64,000 bases of DNA, taken from NCBI GenBank assembly GCA_051879195.1, contig JBJELO010000300.1, positions 5,847-69,846 of the forward strand. Reading direction: 5' to 3'. The notes beneath the pieces are model-generated. The model did no database searches, was not told the origin of the DNA, and was given only the letters and a program-made list of their open reading frames with translations. Positions 8,749 to 17,459 of the stretch are shown piece by piece (position 1 is the first letter of the stretch; each line of letters opens with the position of its first letter). Source of the DNA: TWA4 sp051879195 (GTDB lineage Bacteria > Bacillota > Clostridia > Lachnospirales > Lachnospiraceae). Made by a program: the position numbers and the translations under genes.

Positions 8749-9597
8749 TTATCCCTGCACGCTGTCCCTGTACAGTTTCTGGTAAGCATCGACCAGTGTC
8801 ATCAGTGTTTCGGAATCTTTTCCACCAACAGGAATTCCGTCCACGCTGTCGGCTACGCGAATCAGTGCTGTGGAGCTGGTGACAAGGACCTCATCGGCGT
8901 CCATCAGCTGTTCCAGAGTAAATGCTGTTTCGTTGATGGGGATGCTGTTCTCCTGGGCCAGTGCCAGCAGGTGCATTCTGGTGATGCCCGGAAGGATTGC
9001 CGGGGAAAGGGGAGCTGTCTGCAGTACGCCGTCCTTCAGAATATGGATGTTGCTGTGGGAACATTCCGATACGACGCCGTCCTTGTGGAATACCGCTTCC
9101 TCGCAGCCGGCTTCTTTTGCTTTCTGGGAAGCCAGAACATTGGGAATCAGATTGATTGTTTTGATGTTGCAGTAGGAATATCTGGTTTCCGGTGTGGTGA
9201 TCAGATTGATGTGCTTCAGCTCTGTGGGAGGGCTCATCGGCTTGATCATGACAAGCAGGTTGGCTTTTACGTCGGCTGAGGGGAATACATGGGCGCGGGG
9301 CGCCGTTCCGCGGGAAATCTGCCAGTAGATCATGGCATTGCCCGGGGCATCCAGCTTCTGCAGGAGCTCCTCCAGCAGTGTAGTAAGCTCTTCCTTTGTC
9401 ATGTCAAAGGGGATTTTCAGCTGCTTTGCGCTGCAGAAAAAGCGGTTTACATGGTCTGCAAGACGGAAGGTATGGTAATTGTCGGCAACCGCCACATCGT
9501 AAATACCATCGCCGAAGTATACGGCACGGTCATTGGCGGGGATGGTCAGTTCCTCAATGGGAGCAACGGTACCATTGTAATAGGCTACAGTTTTCAT
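8749..9597 (-). CDS. dat: D-amino acid transaminase (class IV PLP aminotransferase)
   Basis: A 282-residue PLP enzyme that interconverts D-alanine and D-glutamate with their 2-oxo acids. Fold-type IV features include the opening YYNG, GDGIYDVAV, the catalytic lysine K146 in CNIKTINL, and EAVFHKDGVVSECSHSNI near the PLP phosphate site. Length matches the D-AAT family (~280). Branched-chain and ADC lyase relatives are alternatives, but the N-terminal pattern favours D-AAT. RBS AGGAGG precedes the start on the minus strand. It is followed by the amidotransferase-like hydrolase just upstream on the same strand, then divergently by a peptide transporter operon, consistent with use of D-amino acids from peptides. 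Confidence 0.85.
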   Translation of the reverse strand: MKTVAYYNGTVAPIEELTIPANDRAVYFGDGIYDVAVADNYHTFRLADHVNRFFCSAKQLKIPFDMTKEELTTLLEELLQKLDAPGNAMIYWQISRGTAPRAHVFPSADVKANLLVMIKPMSPPTELKHINLITTPETRYSYCNIKTINLIPNVLASQKAKEAGCEEAVFHKDGVVSECSHSNIHILKDGVLQTAPLSPAILPGITRMHLLALAQENSIPINETAFTLEQLMDADEVLVTSSTALIRVADSVDGIPVGGKDSETLMTLVDAYQKLYRDSVQG

Positions 9598-9633
9598 AAC
9601 ATGGTTCCTCCTGAAAATCTTTGGTAACGGTAA

Positions 9634-10359
9634 TTAATAATTTTTATTTCCGGCGCATGCCTGAATAAATGATTCAAAGAGCGGCCGCATGGATTCATCT
9701 CCGGTGGCAAACATGGTTTCGGGGTGCCACTGAACACCAAGTCCGTAGGGATAGTCTTTCAGCTGAATGGCTTCCACCACGCCGTCGGGTGAGTAGGCGA
9801 TGGGCACGATGTTGCGGCCGCAGTCCTTCACCGCTTGATGGTGATAGCTGTTTACCATGATTTCTCTGTCATACAGCCGGGAAAGAATGGAGTCCGGCAA
9901 TATGGATACATGATGCGAGATATCGCCATCTTTTGTTTCCTGAAAATGTTTGAGGTATGTACCGGGGATCTCGGAAAGATCCTGATACAGGGTGCCGCCG
10001 CAGGCTACATTCAGAACCTGGTTGCCCCGGCAGATTCCGAGAACCGGCTTGCCGGTTTTCAGCACCTTCTGCAGAAAAGGAATCTGAAGCTTGTCCAGTG
10101 AAGAGTTGGTCTGTCCCAGCTTCAGATGGGCATCTTCTCCATAAAAAGAAGGTGAGATATCAATACCTCCGCTGAAGAGGAAGCCGTCGAACAGTCCGAT
10201 TAATTTTTGCTGCTCCTCGTCAGAGAGAATGGTTGGAATGATAACAGGGATTCCGCCGGCTTTGCTGACGGAAAGCACGTAGGTGTTGCCGGCGTGGGAG
10301 TGACCGAACGGTCCTTTTCCGGCATTCAGATGTGCCATAATCCCGATAACAGGTCTCAT
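9634..10359 (-). CDS. Gamma-glutamyl-gamma-aminobutyrate hydrolase family protein (peptidase C26, PuuD-like)
   Basis: A 241-residue class-I glutamine amidotransferase-like hydrolase acting on gamma-glutamyl amide bonds. The nucleophile is C110 in LGICRGNQ, and the His/Glu of the triad are in GVQWHPE near residue 215. The FSGGIDISP and FLFSGG oxyanion region is typical of PuuD and C26 proteins. It lies upstream of dat on the minus strand with a 36-bp gap, so the two are probably cotranscribed. Its neighbours make gamma-glutamyl or gamma-D-glutamyl peptides the likely substrate, an inference. Confidence 0.85.
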   Translation of the reverse strand: MRPVIGIMAHLNAGKGPFGHSHAGNTYVLSVSKAGGIPVIIPTILSDEEQQKLIGLFDGFLFSGGIDISPSFYGEDAHLKLGQTNSSLDKLQIPFLQKVLKTGKPVLGICRGNQVLNVACGGTLYQDLSEIPGTYLKHFQETKDGDISHHVSILPDSILSRLYDREIMVNSYHHQAVKDCGRNIVPIAYSPDGVVEAIQLKDYPYGLGVQWHPETMFATGDESMRPLFESFIQACAGNKNY

Positions 10360-10460
10360 AGTGATTCTGTTTTTCCCTCCTTTGATTTATCTTGATTGTG
10401 CTGCTTTTTATTATAGTCCCGGGTCCTTAAATTTTCAATAGAGAAGTGAACGGAGTGAAG

Positions 10461-10482
10461 CTGCCTGGCTCTGAACAGTAAC
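10461..10482 (+). repeat. Single-ended copy of the TGGCTCTGAACAG repeat
   Basis: CTGCCTGGCTCTGAACAG at 10461-10478 is identical over 18 bp to the complement of 20135-20152. The stretch 10466-10482 matches the right terminal repeat of the 40301-40446 element at 16 of 17 positions. No partner end is seen here, so it is a solo or decayed end, lying just upstream of the peptide transporter promoter. Confidence 0.6.
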
Positions 10483-10510
10483 ACTTTATAACTTTCAGGC
10501 GTGAAAGTTG

Positions 10511-10539
10511 TTGACTAAATGTTGCAAAAATGTTATCAT
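10511..10539 (+). promoter_or_regulatory. Promoter of peptide transporter operon
   Basis: TTGACT at 10511-10516 and TATCAT at 10534-10539 are spaced 17 bp. The predicted start near 10546 gives a leader of about 190 bases before the substrate-binding protein gene, which is long enough for RNA-level control. Confidence 0.65.
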
Positions 10540-10575
10540 TATAAGTAAAATTACAGCAATATTACAAAAAATGGC

Positions 10576-10636
10576 AAAGAGGTCGTTATAGAATCCAGGC
10601 TTGGGATGCTGTGGTGATAATGGCCCCTTTATTTTT
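10576..10636 (+). terminator. Attenuator-like hairpin in peptide transporter leader
   Basis: Bases 10576-10589 pair with 10617-10630 in 13 of 14 positions (two G-U), followed by ATTTTT at 10631-10636. The 27-base loop holds an inner ATCC/GGAT stem. It begins about 30 bases after the predicted transcription start, so it can stop transcription early. It does not match a riboswitch or T-box consensus known to me. Confidence 0.55.
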
Positions 10637-10651
10637 GTATTTGCGTAATCA

Positions 10652-10710
10652 AAGCCGTTTTCGTACGCGTTGGCAGCTGTACGCGGAACGGCTTACATCA
10701 TAACAGCTGC
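10652..10710 (+). promoter_or_regulatory. Possible H-type pseudoknot before the ribosome site
   Basis: AAGCCGTT (10652-10659) pairs with AACGGCTT (10687-10694). GCAGCTGT (10673-10680) pairs with ACAGCTGC (10703-10710). The order 1-2-1'-2' is that of an H-type pseudoknot; alternatively the two stems compete. The AGGAGG ribosome site begins at 10723, 13 bases later. The stems are exact, but the palindromic CAGCTG core raises the chance of coincidence. Confidence 0.4.
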
Positions 10711-10735
10711 AAATTTAATGCGAGGAGGAAACGTA

Positions 10736-12418
10736 ATGAAAAAAAGGATTGTAGCATTTTTGCTGGCTGCAGTTATGACAGTTGCCATGGCTGGCTGCGG
10801 AGGCGGCGGAAGCAGTGACAACACATCAAGCAAAGAGGATGCAACACAGGGAGACGCAGCGAATGTCTCTGCTCAGGTGGAGATTCCCGAAGGAGAGTCC
10901 GTATCTCAGGATACCGACATTGTTGCAGCGGTTAACGTTGACTTTACAACTCTGGATCCCATGGATACCAGCGATACGCTGTCAGGTGATATCCAGCGTA
11001 TGCTGATGGACGGATTATTCGGTTTCGACCAGGATATGAACGTAATTCCCATGCTGGCTACCAGCTATGAAGCCAATGACGATGCAACCGAATACACCTT
11101 TACTCTGAGACAGGGCGTTAAGTTCTCAGATGGTACTCCCTGGAATGCAGAAGCTGCAAAAGCCAACTTCGACAGATGGGGTGATAAGAATCTGGGCTTA
11201 AAGAGAACAACTCTGCTGTGCAATGTACTGGAATCCTGCGAGATCGTGGATGAGTATACGGTTAAGGTAACGCTGGCAACACCTTTCGGTGCATTTATCA
11301 ATACGCTGGCTCACCCTGCCTGTGTAGTAGTAAGTCCTACACTGATCGCACAGGGCAACGAAGCATGTGCATCCAATGCCATCGGTACCGGTCAGTATAC
11401 CTTTGTTGAATGGGTAGCAGGCGAATACCTGAAAGTGGAACTGAACAAAGACTGGTGGGGATATGATGCAGAAATCTGCGGCGGCGAAGCACTGGTTGAA
11501 TCCGATGCAGGTTTCAAGAGCGTAACATTCAAACCTGTTACCGAGTCCGCAACGAGAGTTGCCATGGTTCAGTCCGGCGATGCACAGATGATCTGGCCCG
11601 TACCTGCTGAGAATATTGATGCATTAAAGGGCGACAGCAACGTGGTTCTGGGTGCAGAAGAAGGTATCGTTGTACGTTACCTGATGATGAACAATCAGAA
11701 AGCACCGTTCAACGATGTAAGAGTTCGTCAGGCAATCAACTATGCAATTGACAAAGAGGCTTACGTAGCCGTTGTTAAGAATGGCTACGCATCTGTTGCA
11801 AAATCCGTAATCGGATCTTCCGTACAGTATTACAAGGCCAATGAACCGTATGCTTACGACATTGAAAAAGCAAAAGAACTTCTGGCAGAAGCAGGATATC
11901 CCGATGGTTTCACAACCAAGGTATGGTACTCCAATACAACTGCAAACCAGAAACAGTGCGAATTCCTGAAACAGCAGCTGGAACAGGTTGGTATTACTGT
12001 TGAACTGGAAGGTATGGAAAGTGCGATTCTGAACGAAAAGATTCAGGATACCGATGCCAAAGGTGCTGACGCAGAAGTTGATATGTACGTAATCGGCTGG
12101 TCTCCTTCCACCGGTGATGCTGACTGGGGTATCCGTCCTCTGCTGGCAACCGAGTCTGAACCGCCCATGAGCTACAACATCTGCTACTACGAGAATGAAA
12201 AAGTGGACAGCCTGCTTTACGAAGCTCTGGGAACTGCTGATTCCGACAAGAGAGCAGCAGCATATGCAGAGGTTCAGGATATCATCTGGGAGGAAACTCC
12301 CCTTGTATGCCTTGCATCCGATTACAACACATGGGCAAATGATAAGAACATCATCAACATCGGTAATACTCCCGATGGCGGCCTGTGGATCAGAAATGCG
12401 AGAATGGCTGCAAAATAA
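10736..12418 (+). CDS. Oligopeptide/dipeptide ABC transporter substrate-binding lipoprotein
   Basis: A 560-residue SBP_bac_5 family binding protein. Start at ATG 10736 (GAGGAGGAAACGTA upstream) gives MKKRIVAFLLAAVMTVAMAG followed by Cys, a lipoprotein signal with lipobox AMAGC, so it is anchored outside the membrane. The TLDPMDTSD and SDGTPWNAEA segments and the VRQAINYAIDK block are typical of DppA/OppA proteins. It is the first gene of a five-gene transporter operon (10736-16238). The long leader carries an attenuator-like hairpin and a possible pseudoknot. Substrate is predicted to be di- or oligopeptide, perhaps D-amino-acid containing, from the enzymes around it. Confidence 0.92.
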   Translation: MKKRIVAFLLAAVMTVAMAGCGGGGSSDNTSSKEDATQGDAANVSAQVEIPEGESVSQDTDIVAAVNVDFTTLDPMDTSDTLSGDIQRMLMDGLFGFDQDMNVIPMLATSYEANDDATEYTFTLRQGVKFSDGTPWNAEAAKANFDRWGDKNLGLKRTTLLCNVLESCEIVDEYTVKVTLATPFGAFINTLAHPACVVVSPTLIAQGNEACASNAIGTGQYTFVEWVAGEYLKVELNKDWWGYDAEICGGEALVESDAGFKSVTFKPVTESATRVAMVQSGDAQMIWPVPAENIDALKGDSNVVLGAEEGIVVRYLMMNNQKAPFNDVRVRQAINYAIDKEAYVAVVKNGYASVAKSVIGSSVQYYKANEPYAYDIEKAKELLAEAGYPDGFTTKVWYSNTTANQKQCEFLKQQLEQVGITVELEGMESAILNEKIQDTDAKGADAEVDMYVIGWSPSTGDADWGIRPLLATESEPPMSYNICYYENEKVDSLLYEALGTADSDKRAAAYAEVQDIIWEETPLVCLASDYNTWANDKNIINIGNTPDGGLWIRNARMAAK

Positions 12419-12452
12419 TATTTAACTAATCAATGAAAGGTGATGAACGAGT

Positions 12453-13373
12453 ATGTTCAGATACATAGTGAAACGAATTATCGGAGTAATACCTACATTG
12501 ATTCTTGTTGTAACCTTTGTATTTCTTTTTGTTCGAATGATACCTGGTGATCCGGCCCGTCTTGTGGCCGGTGAACAGGCGACACAGGAAGACGTTGAGA
12601 TTATCAGAGAGGAGCTGGGACTCAATGAGTCCCTGCCCACTCAGTATATTAATTACGTAACAGGGTTATTTAAAGGTGATTTGGGTACCTCTCTCCGTAC
12701 CAAGAGACCGGTTTTGACCGAGGTTTCCAACCGTTATGCCAATACGGTCAGACTGACTCTGCTGAGTCTGGCATGGAGTTCCGTGGTCGGTATATTCCTT
12801 GGTGTGTGGTCGGGAAGGCATCGAAGCAAATGGCAGGATTACACGGGTATGACGCTTGCTGTTTCGGGTATTTCTCTGCCGACTTTCTGGATCGGCTTTA
12901 TGCTGATTATTGTTTTTTCAGTTAATCTGAAGTGGTTTCCCACCACGGGTGCGGACGGATTTAAGAATCTGGTACTTCCGGCTTTTACTCTGGGAACCAG
13001 TGTGGCGGCAGTAGTGGCGCGTTTCACCCGTTCCTCCATGATTGAGGTTCTGAAGGAGGATTATATCCGTACGGCAAGGGCAAAGGGCCTGAAGGAAAAA
13101 GCAATTGTCTGGGGACATGCTTTCCGGAATTCCATGATTTCGGTTGTGACTGTTATCGGTCTGCAGTTTGGTTATCTGCTGGGTGGTTCCGTTGTTACGG
13201 AAAGTGTATTTGCTTTCCCGGGGCTGGGCAGTCTGCTGATCGAGTCGGTTAACTATCGTGATTATCCGGCAATTCAGTCTCTTATTTTGATTTTCTCGCT
13301 TCATTTTATTGTAATCAATCTGCTGGTAGATATTTTATATGCGGTATTGAACCCGGAGATTCAGTTAAGTTAG
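12453..13373 (+). CDS. Peptide ABC transporter permease (DppB/OppB type)
   Basis: A 306-residue inner-membrane permease with six predicted helices. It opens MFRYIVKRIIGVIPTLILVV, as DppB proteins do, and carries the EAA loop contacting the ATPase (DYIRTARAKGLKEKAIVWGH, residues ~195-215). It follows the binding protein by 34 bp and precedes the DppC-type permease by 12 bp. It forms the translocation pore together with that second permease. Confidence 0.93.
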   Translation: MFRYIVKRIIGVIPTLILVVTFVFLFVRMIPGDPARLVAGEQATQEDVEIIREELGLNESLPTQYINYVTGLFKGDLGTSLRTKRPVLTEVSNRYANTVRLTLLSLAWSSVVGIFLGVWSGRHRSKWQDYTGMTLAVSGISLPTFWIGFMLIIVFSVNLKWFPTTGADGFKNLVLPAFTLGTSVAAVVARFTRSSMIEVLKEDYIRTARAKGLKEKAIVWGHAFRNSMISVVTVIGLQFGYLLGGSVVTESVFAFPGLGSLLIESVNYRDYPAIQSLILIFSLHFIVINLLVDILYAVLNPEIQLS

Positions 13374-13385
13374 GAGGGAGAAAAG

Positions 13386-14264
13386 ATGGAAAACGAAAAA
13401 AACAAAGCAGCATCTGATGACATCAGGACTCCCTTTAAAGAGTTTATTCGTAAATTCAGAAAGCAGAAAACGGCACTGGTGGCATTTGCATTTATTATCC
13501 TGCTTGTCATCATTGCGATTATCAGTTACAAAGTGGTTCCCTACGGAATCAATGAATATGATTACAGTGCGATCATGCAGGCGCCCAGTGCGAAACACTG
13601 GTTCGGTACTGATGAGTTCGGTCGGGATCTGTTCTCACGTATTCTCTGCGGTACCAGAATTTCCCTGAGTGTAGGTCTTCTGTCCGTTACGATCGGTGCG
13701 ATTCTCGGTACGATTCTGGGACTGCTGGGCGGTTATTATGGCGGTATTCTCGATTCCATTATCATGAGAATCTGTGACGTACTGTTTGCATTTCCCGGTA
13801 TCATTCTGGCAATTGCCATTGTGGCGATTCTGGGCAGCGGCCTGTACAACGTAGTGATTGCGGTAGCCGTTTTCTCGACGCCCACCTTTGCCCGTCTTGT
13901 CCGAAGCACCACGCTGTCGTATAAGAACAGTGTATTTGTTCAGGCGGCCAGGAATCTGGGGGCCAGCGATGCCCGGATTCTGTTTCAGCATATTCTTCCT
14001 GCAGCGATTCCCAACATTATCGTGCAGTACACCATGTCCATCGGTAACTCCATCCTGACAGCTTCCAGTTTGAGCTTCCTGGGACTGGGCGCGAAGCCTC
14101 CCACACCGGAATGGGGTCTGCTTCTGAGCAACGGACGAAATTACATGATGAGCAGCTGGCATATCACTTTGTTCCCGGGTATTGCTATTTTCCTGACCGT
14201 TCTGGCGTTCAACCTGCTGGGCGACGGTTTAAGAGATGCACTCGACCCGAAGTTATCTGATTAG
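13386..14264 (+). CDS. Peptide ABC transporter permease (DppC/OppC type)
   Basis: A 292-residue permease. It shows the DppC N-terminal pattern (a cytoplasmic tail, then a first helix at ~30-50), the HWFGTDEFGRDLFSRILCGTR block specific to DppC/OppC, and an EAA loop near FVQAARNLGASDARILFQH. It ends 14 bp before the chosen start of the first ATPase gene. It pairs with the upstream permease. Confidence 0.93.
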   Translation: MENEKNKAASDDIRTPFKEFIRKFRKQKTALVAFAFIILLVIIAIISYKVVPYGINEYDYSAIMQAPSAKHWFGTDEFGRDLFSRILCGTRISLSVGLLSVTIGAILGTILGLLGGYYGGILDSIIMRICDVLFAFPGIILAIAIVAILGSGLYNVVIAVAVFSTPTFARLVRSTTLSYKNSVFVQAARNLGASDARILFQHILPAAIPNIIVQYTMSIGNSILTASSLSFLGLGAKPPTPEWGLLLSNGRNYMMSSWHITLFPGIAIFLTVLAFNLLGDGLRDALDPKLSD

Positions 14265-14277
14265 AAAGAGGTATAGT

Positions 14278-15264
14278 ATGAGAGATAATATATTGGAAAT
14301 CAAAAATATGCATACCTACTTTTTTACGGATAATGGCACGGTAAAATCTGTAGATGGTGTGGATATTGAACTGGAAAGAGGTAAAACTCTGGGTATTGTA
14401 GGCGAATCAGGCAGCGGAAAGAGCGTAACGGCCCTTTCCCTGATGGGTCTTCTCACCGGCACCACCGGCAAGGTCGTGGAAGGCGAAATCCTCCTGGACG
14501 GACAGGACATTCTGAAGATGTCCGATGAAGAAAGAAGAAAGATGCGGGGCAAGGATATTGCCATGGTGTTCCAGGAACCCATGACCAGCCTGAATCCGGT
14601 TATGAAGATCGGCGCTCAGGTTATGGAGAATATCACCCTTCATCAGAATGTTTCCAAAGAGCAGGCAAAGCAGCTTACAATCGATATTCTGAAGAAGACC
14701 GGTCTTCCCCGTGTGGAGAGAATTGTGAATGAATACCCGTTCCAGCTGTCGGGTGGTCAGCGTCAGAGGGTTATGATTGCCATGGCTCTCGTCTGCAATC
14801 CCAAGATCCTGATTGCAGACGAACCGACTACGGCGCTGGATGTTACGATTCAGGCACAGATTCTTGATCTGATGAATCAGTTAAAGAAGGACATCGGCAC
14901 ATCGATTATTTTCATCACCCATGATCTGGGGGTTGTGGCTGAGGTGTGCGATGAGGTTGTTGTTATGTACTGCGGCCGTGTTGTGGAAAAGGCCAATGTA
15001 TATGACCTTTTTGAAAACCCGAGTCATCCCTATACCGAGGGGCTGCTGGCTTCGATTCCCAAGATGGGAGTGGAAGTGGATGAGCTGGACTCTATCCCCG
15101 GCAATGTACCGAATCCCAAGTATATGCCGGAGGGATGCAAATTTGCTCCACGCTGTAAATATGCGACAGATATCTGCAGGGAAAAAGAACCCGGTTTCTT
15201 TGATCTGGGCAATGGCCATGTAAGCAGATGCTGGCGCTGCCAGAAGCAGGAAGGGGGTAAATAA
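14278..15264 (+). CDS. Peptide ABC transporter ATPase (DppD/OppD type)
   Basis: A 328-residue ATP-binding subunit. It has Walker A GESGSGKS, Q-loop VFQEPMTSLNP, signature LSGGQRQR, Walker B ILIADEPTTALD and switch His in FITHDLGV. The C-terminal oligopeptide domain (oligo_HPY) has a four-cysteine cluster (CKFAPRCKYATDIC plus a later CWRC), which binds an Fe-S cluster in some relatives. ATG 14278 was chosen over 14236 because GAAAGAGG lies just upstream and the protein then aligns with the family. The next ATPase starts two bases after its stop. Confidence 0.93.
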   Translation: MRDNILEIKNMHTYFFTDNGTVKSVDGVDIELERGKTLGIVGESGSGKSVTALSLMGLLTGTTGKVVEGEILLDGQDILKMSDEERRKMRGKDIAMVFQEPMTSLNPVMKIGAQVMENITLHQNVSKEQAKQLTIDILKKTGLPRVERIVNEYPFQLSGGQRQRVMIAMALVCNPKILIADEPTTALDVTIQAQILDLMNQLKKDIGTSIIFITHDLGVVAEVCDEVVVMYCGRVVEKANVYDLFENPSHPYTEGLLASIPKMGVEVDELDSIPGNVPNPKYMPEGCKFAPRCKYATDICREKEPGFFDLGNGHVSRCWRCQKQEGGK

Positions 15265-15266
15265 CA

Positions 15267-16238
15267 ATGAGTGAGCCCATTTTAAAAGTCGAGGATTTTC
15301 AGGTGTACTATAAGGTGCACAATGGTCTGGTCGGTAAACCCGGATATGTAAAGGCAGTAGACGGTGTCAGCTTTGAGATTCAGAAAGGCGAGGTTTTCGG
15401 TATCGTAGGCGAGTCCGGCTGCGGAAAATCCACACTTGGAAAAGCAATCTGCAAACTGATCGAGCCCACGGGCGGCAAGGTGTTTTTCAAGGGGGAGGAG
15501 ATAGAAGGATACAATGCCAAACAGATGCGGCCTGTCAGAAAAGGCATTCAGATGGTATTTCAGGATCCTTATGCATCGCTGAATCCCCGTATGTCTGTGA
15601 GGGATATCATCGCGGAACCGCTGATCATTCACGGTCTGGCTTCCGGAAAAAAGGAGATCGATGAAAAGGTAATCGATCTGGTCAGAAAAGTTGGTCTTGA
15701 TGTTTACCATGTTAACCGTTATCCCCATGAGTTCAGCGGCGGCCAGCGTCAGCGAATCGGCATTGCCAGGGCTCTGGCGGTGCAGCCGGAACTGGTCATT
15801 GCCGATGAACCGGTATCCGCTCTCGATGTATCGATTCAGTCACAGGTTCTGAATCTGATGAACAATCTGAAAAAAGAACTCAATCTGACATATATTTTCA
15901 TTGCTCACGATCTGAGTGTTGTGGAACATATCAGTGACCGGGTCGGCGTAATGTATCTGGGCAATTTCGTTGAAATCGGGGATAAGAGAAAACTTTACGA
16001 CAATCCCTGCCATCCCTATACACAGGCATTGCTTTCCGCGGTACCGATTCCTGATCCGAAAGCGAAGAAGGAGAGAATTATTCTGGAAGGCAGCATACCT
16101 TCCGCACTGAATCCTCCTTCGGGATGTAAATTCCACACACGCTGTCCGAAATGCATGGAGATCTGCAAACAGAAAGTACCGGAAAGAACGGTTCTGGAAG
16201 AAGGACACGAAGTATACTGTCATTTGTATAAAAAATAA
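15267..16238 (+). CDS. Peptide ABC transporter ATPase (DppF/OppF type)
   Basis: A 323-residue second ATP-binding subunit. It has Walker A GESGCGKST, Q-loop VFQDPYASLNPRMS, signature FSGGQRQR, Walker B LVIADEPVSALD and FIAHDLSVVEHI. The C-terminal CKFHTRCPKCMEIC resembles that of the partner ATPase. It completes a BCDF set after the binding protein. A terminator follows at 16248-16285. Confidence 0.93.
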   Translation: MSEPILKVEDFQVYYKVHNGLVGKPGYVKAVDGVSFEIQKGEVFGIVGESGCGKSTLGKAICKLIEPTGGKVFFKGEEIEGYNAKQMRPVRKGIQMVFQDPYASLNPRMSVRDIIAEPLIIHGLASGKKEIDEKVIDLVRKVGLDVYHVNRYPHEFSGGQRQRIGIARALAVQPELVIADEPVSALDVSIQSQVLNLMNNLKKELNLTYIFIAHDLSVVEHISDRVGVMYLGNFVEIGDKRKLYDNPCHPYTQALLSAVPIPDPKAKKERIILEGSIPSALNPPSGCKFHTRCPKCMEICKQKVPERTVLEEGHEVYCHLYKK

Positions 16239-16247
16239 GGTAAAACG

Positions 16248-16285
16248 AAAACGGAAGGTGTGTATTTCTGCAGCCTTCTGTTTTT
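16248..16285 (+). terminator. Terminator after peptide transporter operon
   Basis: AAACGGAAGG at 16248-16257 pairs with CCTTCTGTTT at 16274-16283 (one G-U), running into TTTTT. It separates the transporter genes from the M55 peptidase gene, which would then be reached by read-through or by its own promoter. Confidence 0.65.
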
Positions 16286-16348
16286 GTGCGTCAGGCATAA
16301 GAAAGCAACAGTCCGGCCACGGCTGAACTGTTCTGAATAAACAGCTGT

Positions 16349-16380
16349 ATTCAGCAGGCATTCGTAATGCTCTGCTGAAT
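16349..16380 (+). promoter_or_regulatory. Strong hairpin just before M55 peptidase gene
   Basis: Bases 16349-16362 pair with 16366-16380 with one bulged T and a CGT loop. A partly competing stem (GAATA/TATTC) lies immediately upstream. The hairpin ends about 17 bases before the AGGAGG ribosome site, and no T run follows, so an RNA-stability or translation role is more likely than termination. Confidence 0.45.
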
Positions 16381-16406
16381 CGTTACGGAAAAATCAGGAG
16401 GGAAAA

Positions 16407-17207
16407 ATGAAACTGTTTATCAGCGCGGACATCGAAGGATGTACGGGAACCACATTGAGCGAAGAAACACATAAATCGGAAGCCTGTTACCGGGCATTTG
16501 CTGACCGGATGACGGAAGAGGTGCGGGCGGTCTGCGTGGCGGCTCTGGAGGCCGGCGCAGATGAAATTGTCGTAAAGGACGGCCACGGCGATGCAACCAA
16601 TATCGATATCATGCGCATGCCGGCCGGGGTCAGACTGATCCGCGGCAAAAGCGGCCATCCGTTCAACATGATGTTCGGTCTTGATGAAACCTTTGACGGT
16701 GTGTTGTATGTGGGATACCATTCAGCAGCCGGAAGTCCGGAAAGCCCGCTGAGCCACACATCTACCGGCAATACCAATTATGTCACCCTGAACGGCAAGC
16801 GCATGAGTGAATTCATGCTGAACAGCTATACGGCCGCTATGCTGGGCGTACCGGTGCTGTTTCTGTCAGGCGATCAGGGAATCTGCCGGGAAGCACAAGA
16901 AATGGTCCCTGCCATCACAACCGTCTCCACCAAAAGCGGCTGCGGTGCATCCACAATCAATGAAGCCCCCGAAACGGTCATTCAGATGCTGAAAGAAAAA
17001 ACAAAAGAAGCTCTTGCAAAAGACTTCTCAACCTGTAAAATCGACCTGCCCGCCGCCTTTGACTACGAAGCCAGCTACAAAGACCTGAAAAAAGCATACC
17101 GCATGTCCTTCTACCCCGGAGTAGAAAAAGCAGACGAACGAACCAACAGACTTCATGCGGAAAACTACATGGACATACTGGTCGCACACTCTTTCCTGGT
17201 CTATTAA
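16407..17207 (+). CDS. M55-family zinc D-aminopeptidase (DppA-like)
   Basis: A 266-residue cytoplasmic metallopeptidase that removes N-terminal D-amino acids, as shown for Bacillus subtilis DppA. Metal ligands expected from that protein are seen at matching positions: D8 and E10 (SADIEG), H60 (DGHG), H105 (GYHSAAG) and E134 (MSEFMLN). Length is normal for the family. It follows the peptide transporter operon, mirroring the B. subtilis dpp operon in which dppA accompanies the transporter. A clear AGGAGG site precedes ATG 16407. Codon use in the last 250 bases is more A/C-rich than in the neighbours, without an obvious cause. Confidence 0.92.
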   Translation: MKLFISADIEGCTGTTLSEETHKSEACYRAFADRMTEEVRAVCVAALEAGADEIVVKDGHGDATNIDIMRMPAGVRLIRGKSGHPFNMMFGLDETFDGVLYVGYHSAAGSPESPLSHTSTGNTNYVTLNGKRMSEFMLNSYTAAMLGVPVLFLSGDQGICREAQEMVPAITTVSTKSGCGASTINEAPETVIQMLKEKTKEALAKDFSTCKIDLPAAFDYEASYKDLKKAYRMSFYPGVEKADERTNRLHAENYMDILVAHSFLVY

Positions 17208-17218
17208 GGGGATGGGGT

Positions 17219-17455
17219 TACAGTTCGGTTTTTCAGCCGGTTGGGTGGATTGTGAGGCGGAATGACCATGATATCCTGTACGGGGACGCGCTCTCGCTCT
17301 GTGACAAACGCAGCGGATGCTAAACTCGCGAACCGTCCTTTCAGGACGTCCCGCTTGTTAAGCACCGGCGTTTGTCAACGGTCCCCTTAACAGGACACCA
17401 TGGTCATTCCGCCGCCACAGGCTGCATCCGAACCGGTAATGAAAAATGAACTGTA
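17219..17455. ncRNA. Structured element A (large nested inverted repeat)
   Basis: Nested stems on one axis: 17219-17226/17448-17455, 17229-17235/17440-17446, 17237-17242/17431-17436, 17256-17270/17399-17413 (15 bp, perfect), 17275-17279/17390-17394, 17282-17287/17381-17386 and 17303-17311/17368-17376, with a terminal hairpin 17335-17339/17343-17347. It is homologous to element B (17460-17659) in reverse orientation. Stem sequences differ between the two, yet pairing is kept, while loop segments such as CTAAACTCGC are conserved. That pattern indicates selection on RNA or single-strand DNA structure. No protein is encoded. Orientation and class are not known to me. Confidence 0.7.
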
Positions 17456-17459
17456 CATG

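Noticed and set aside
10546..10735. T-box, purine or guanidine riboswitch in the peptide transporter leader
   Set aside because: None of the conserved cores of these classes could be found; left as an unclassified leader.
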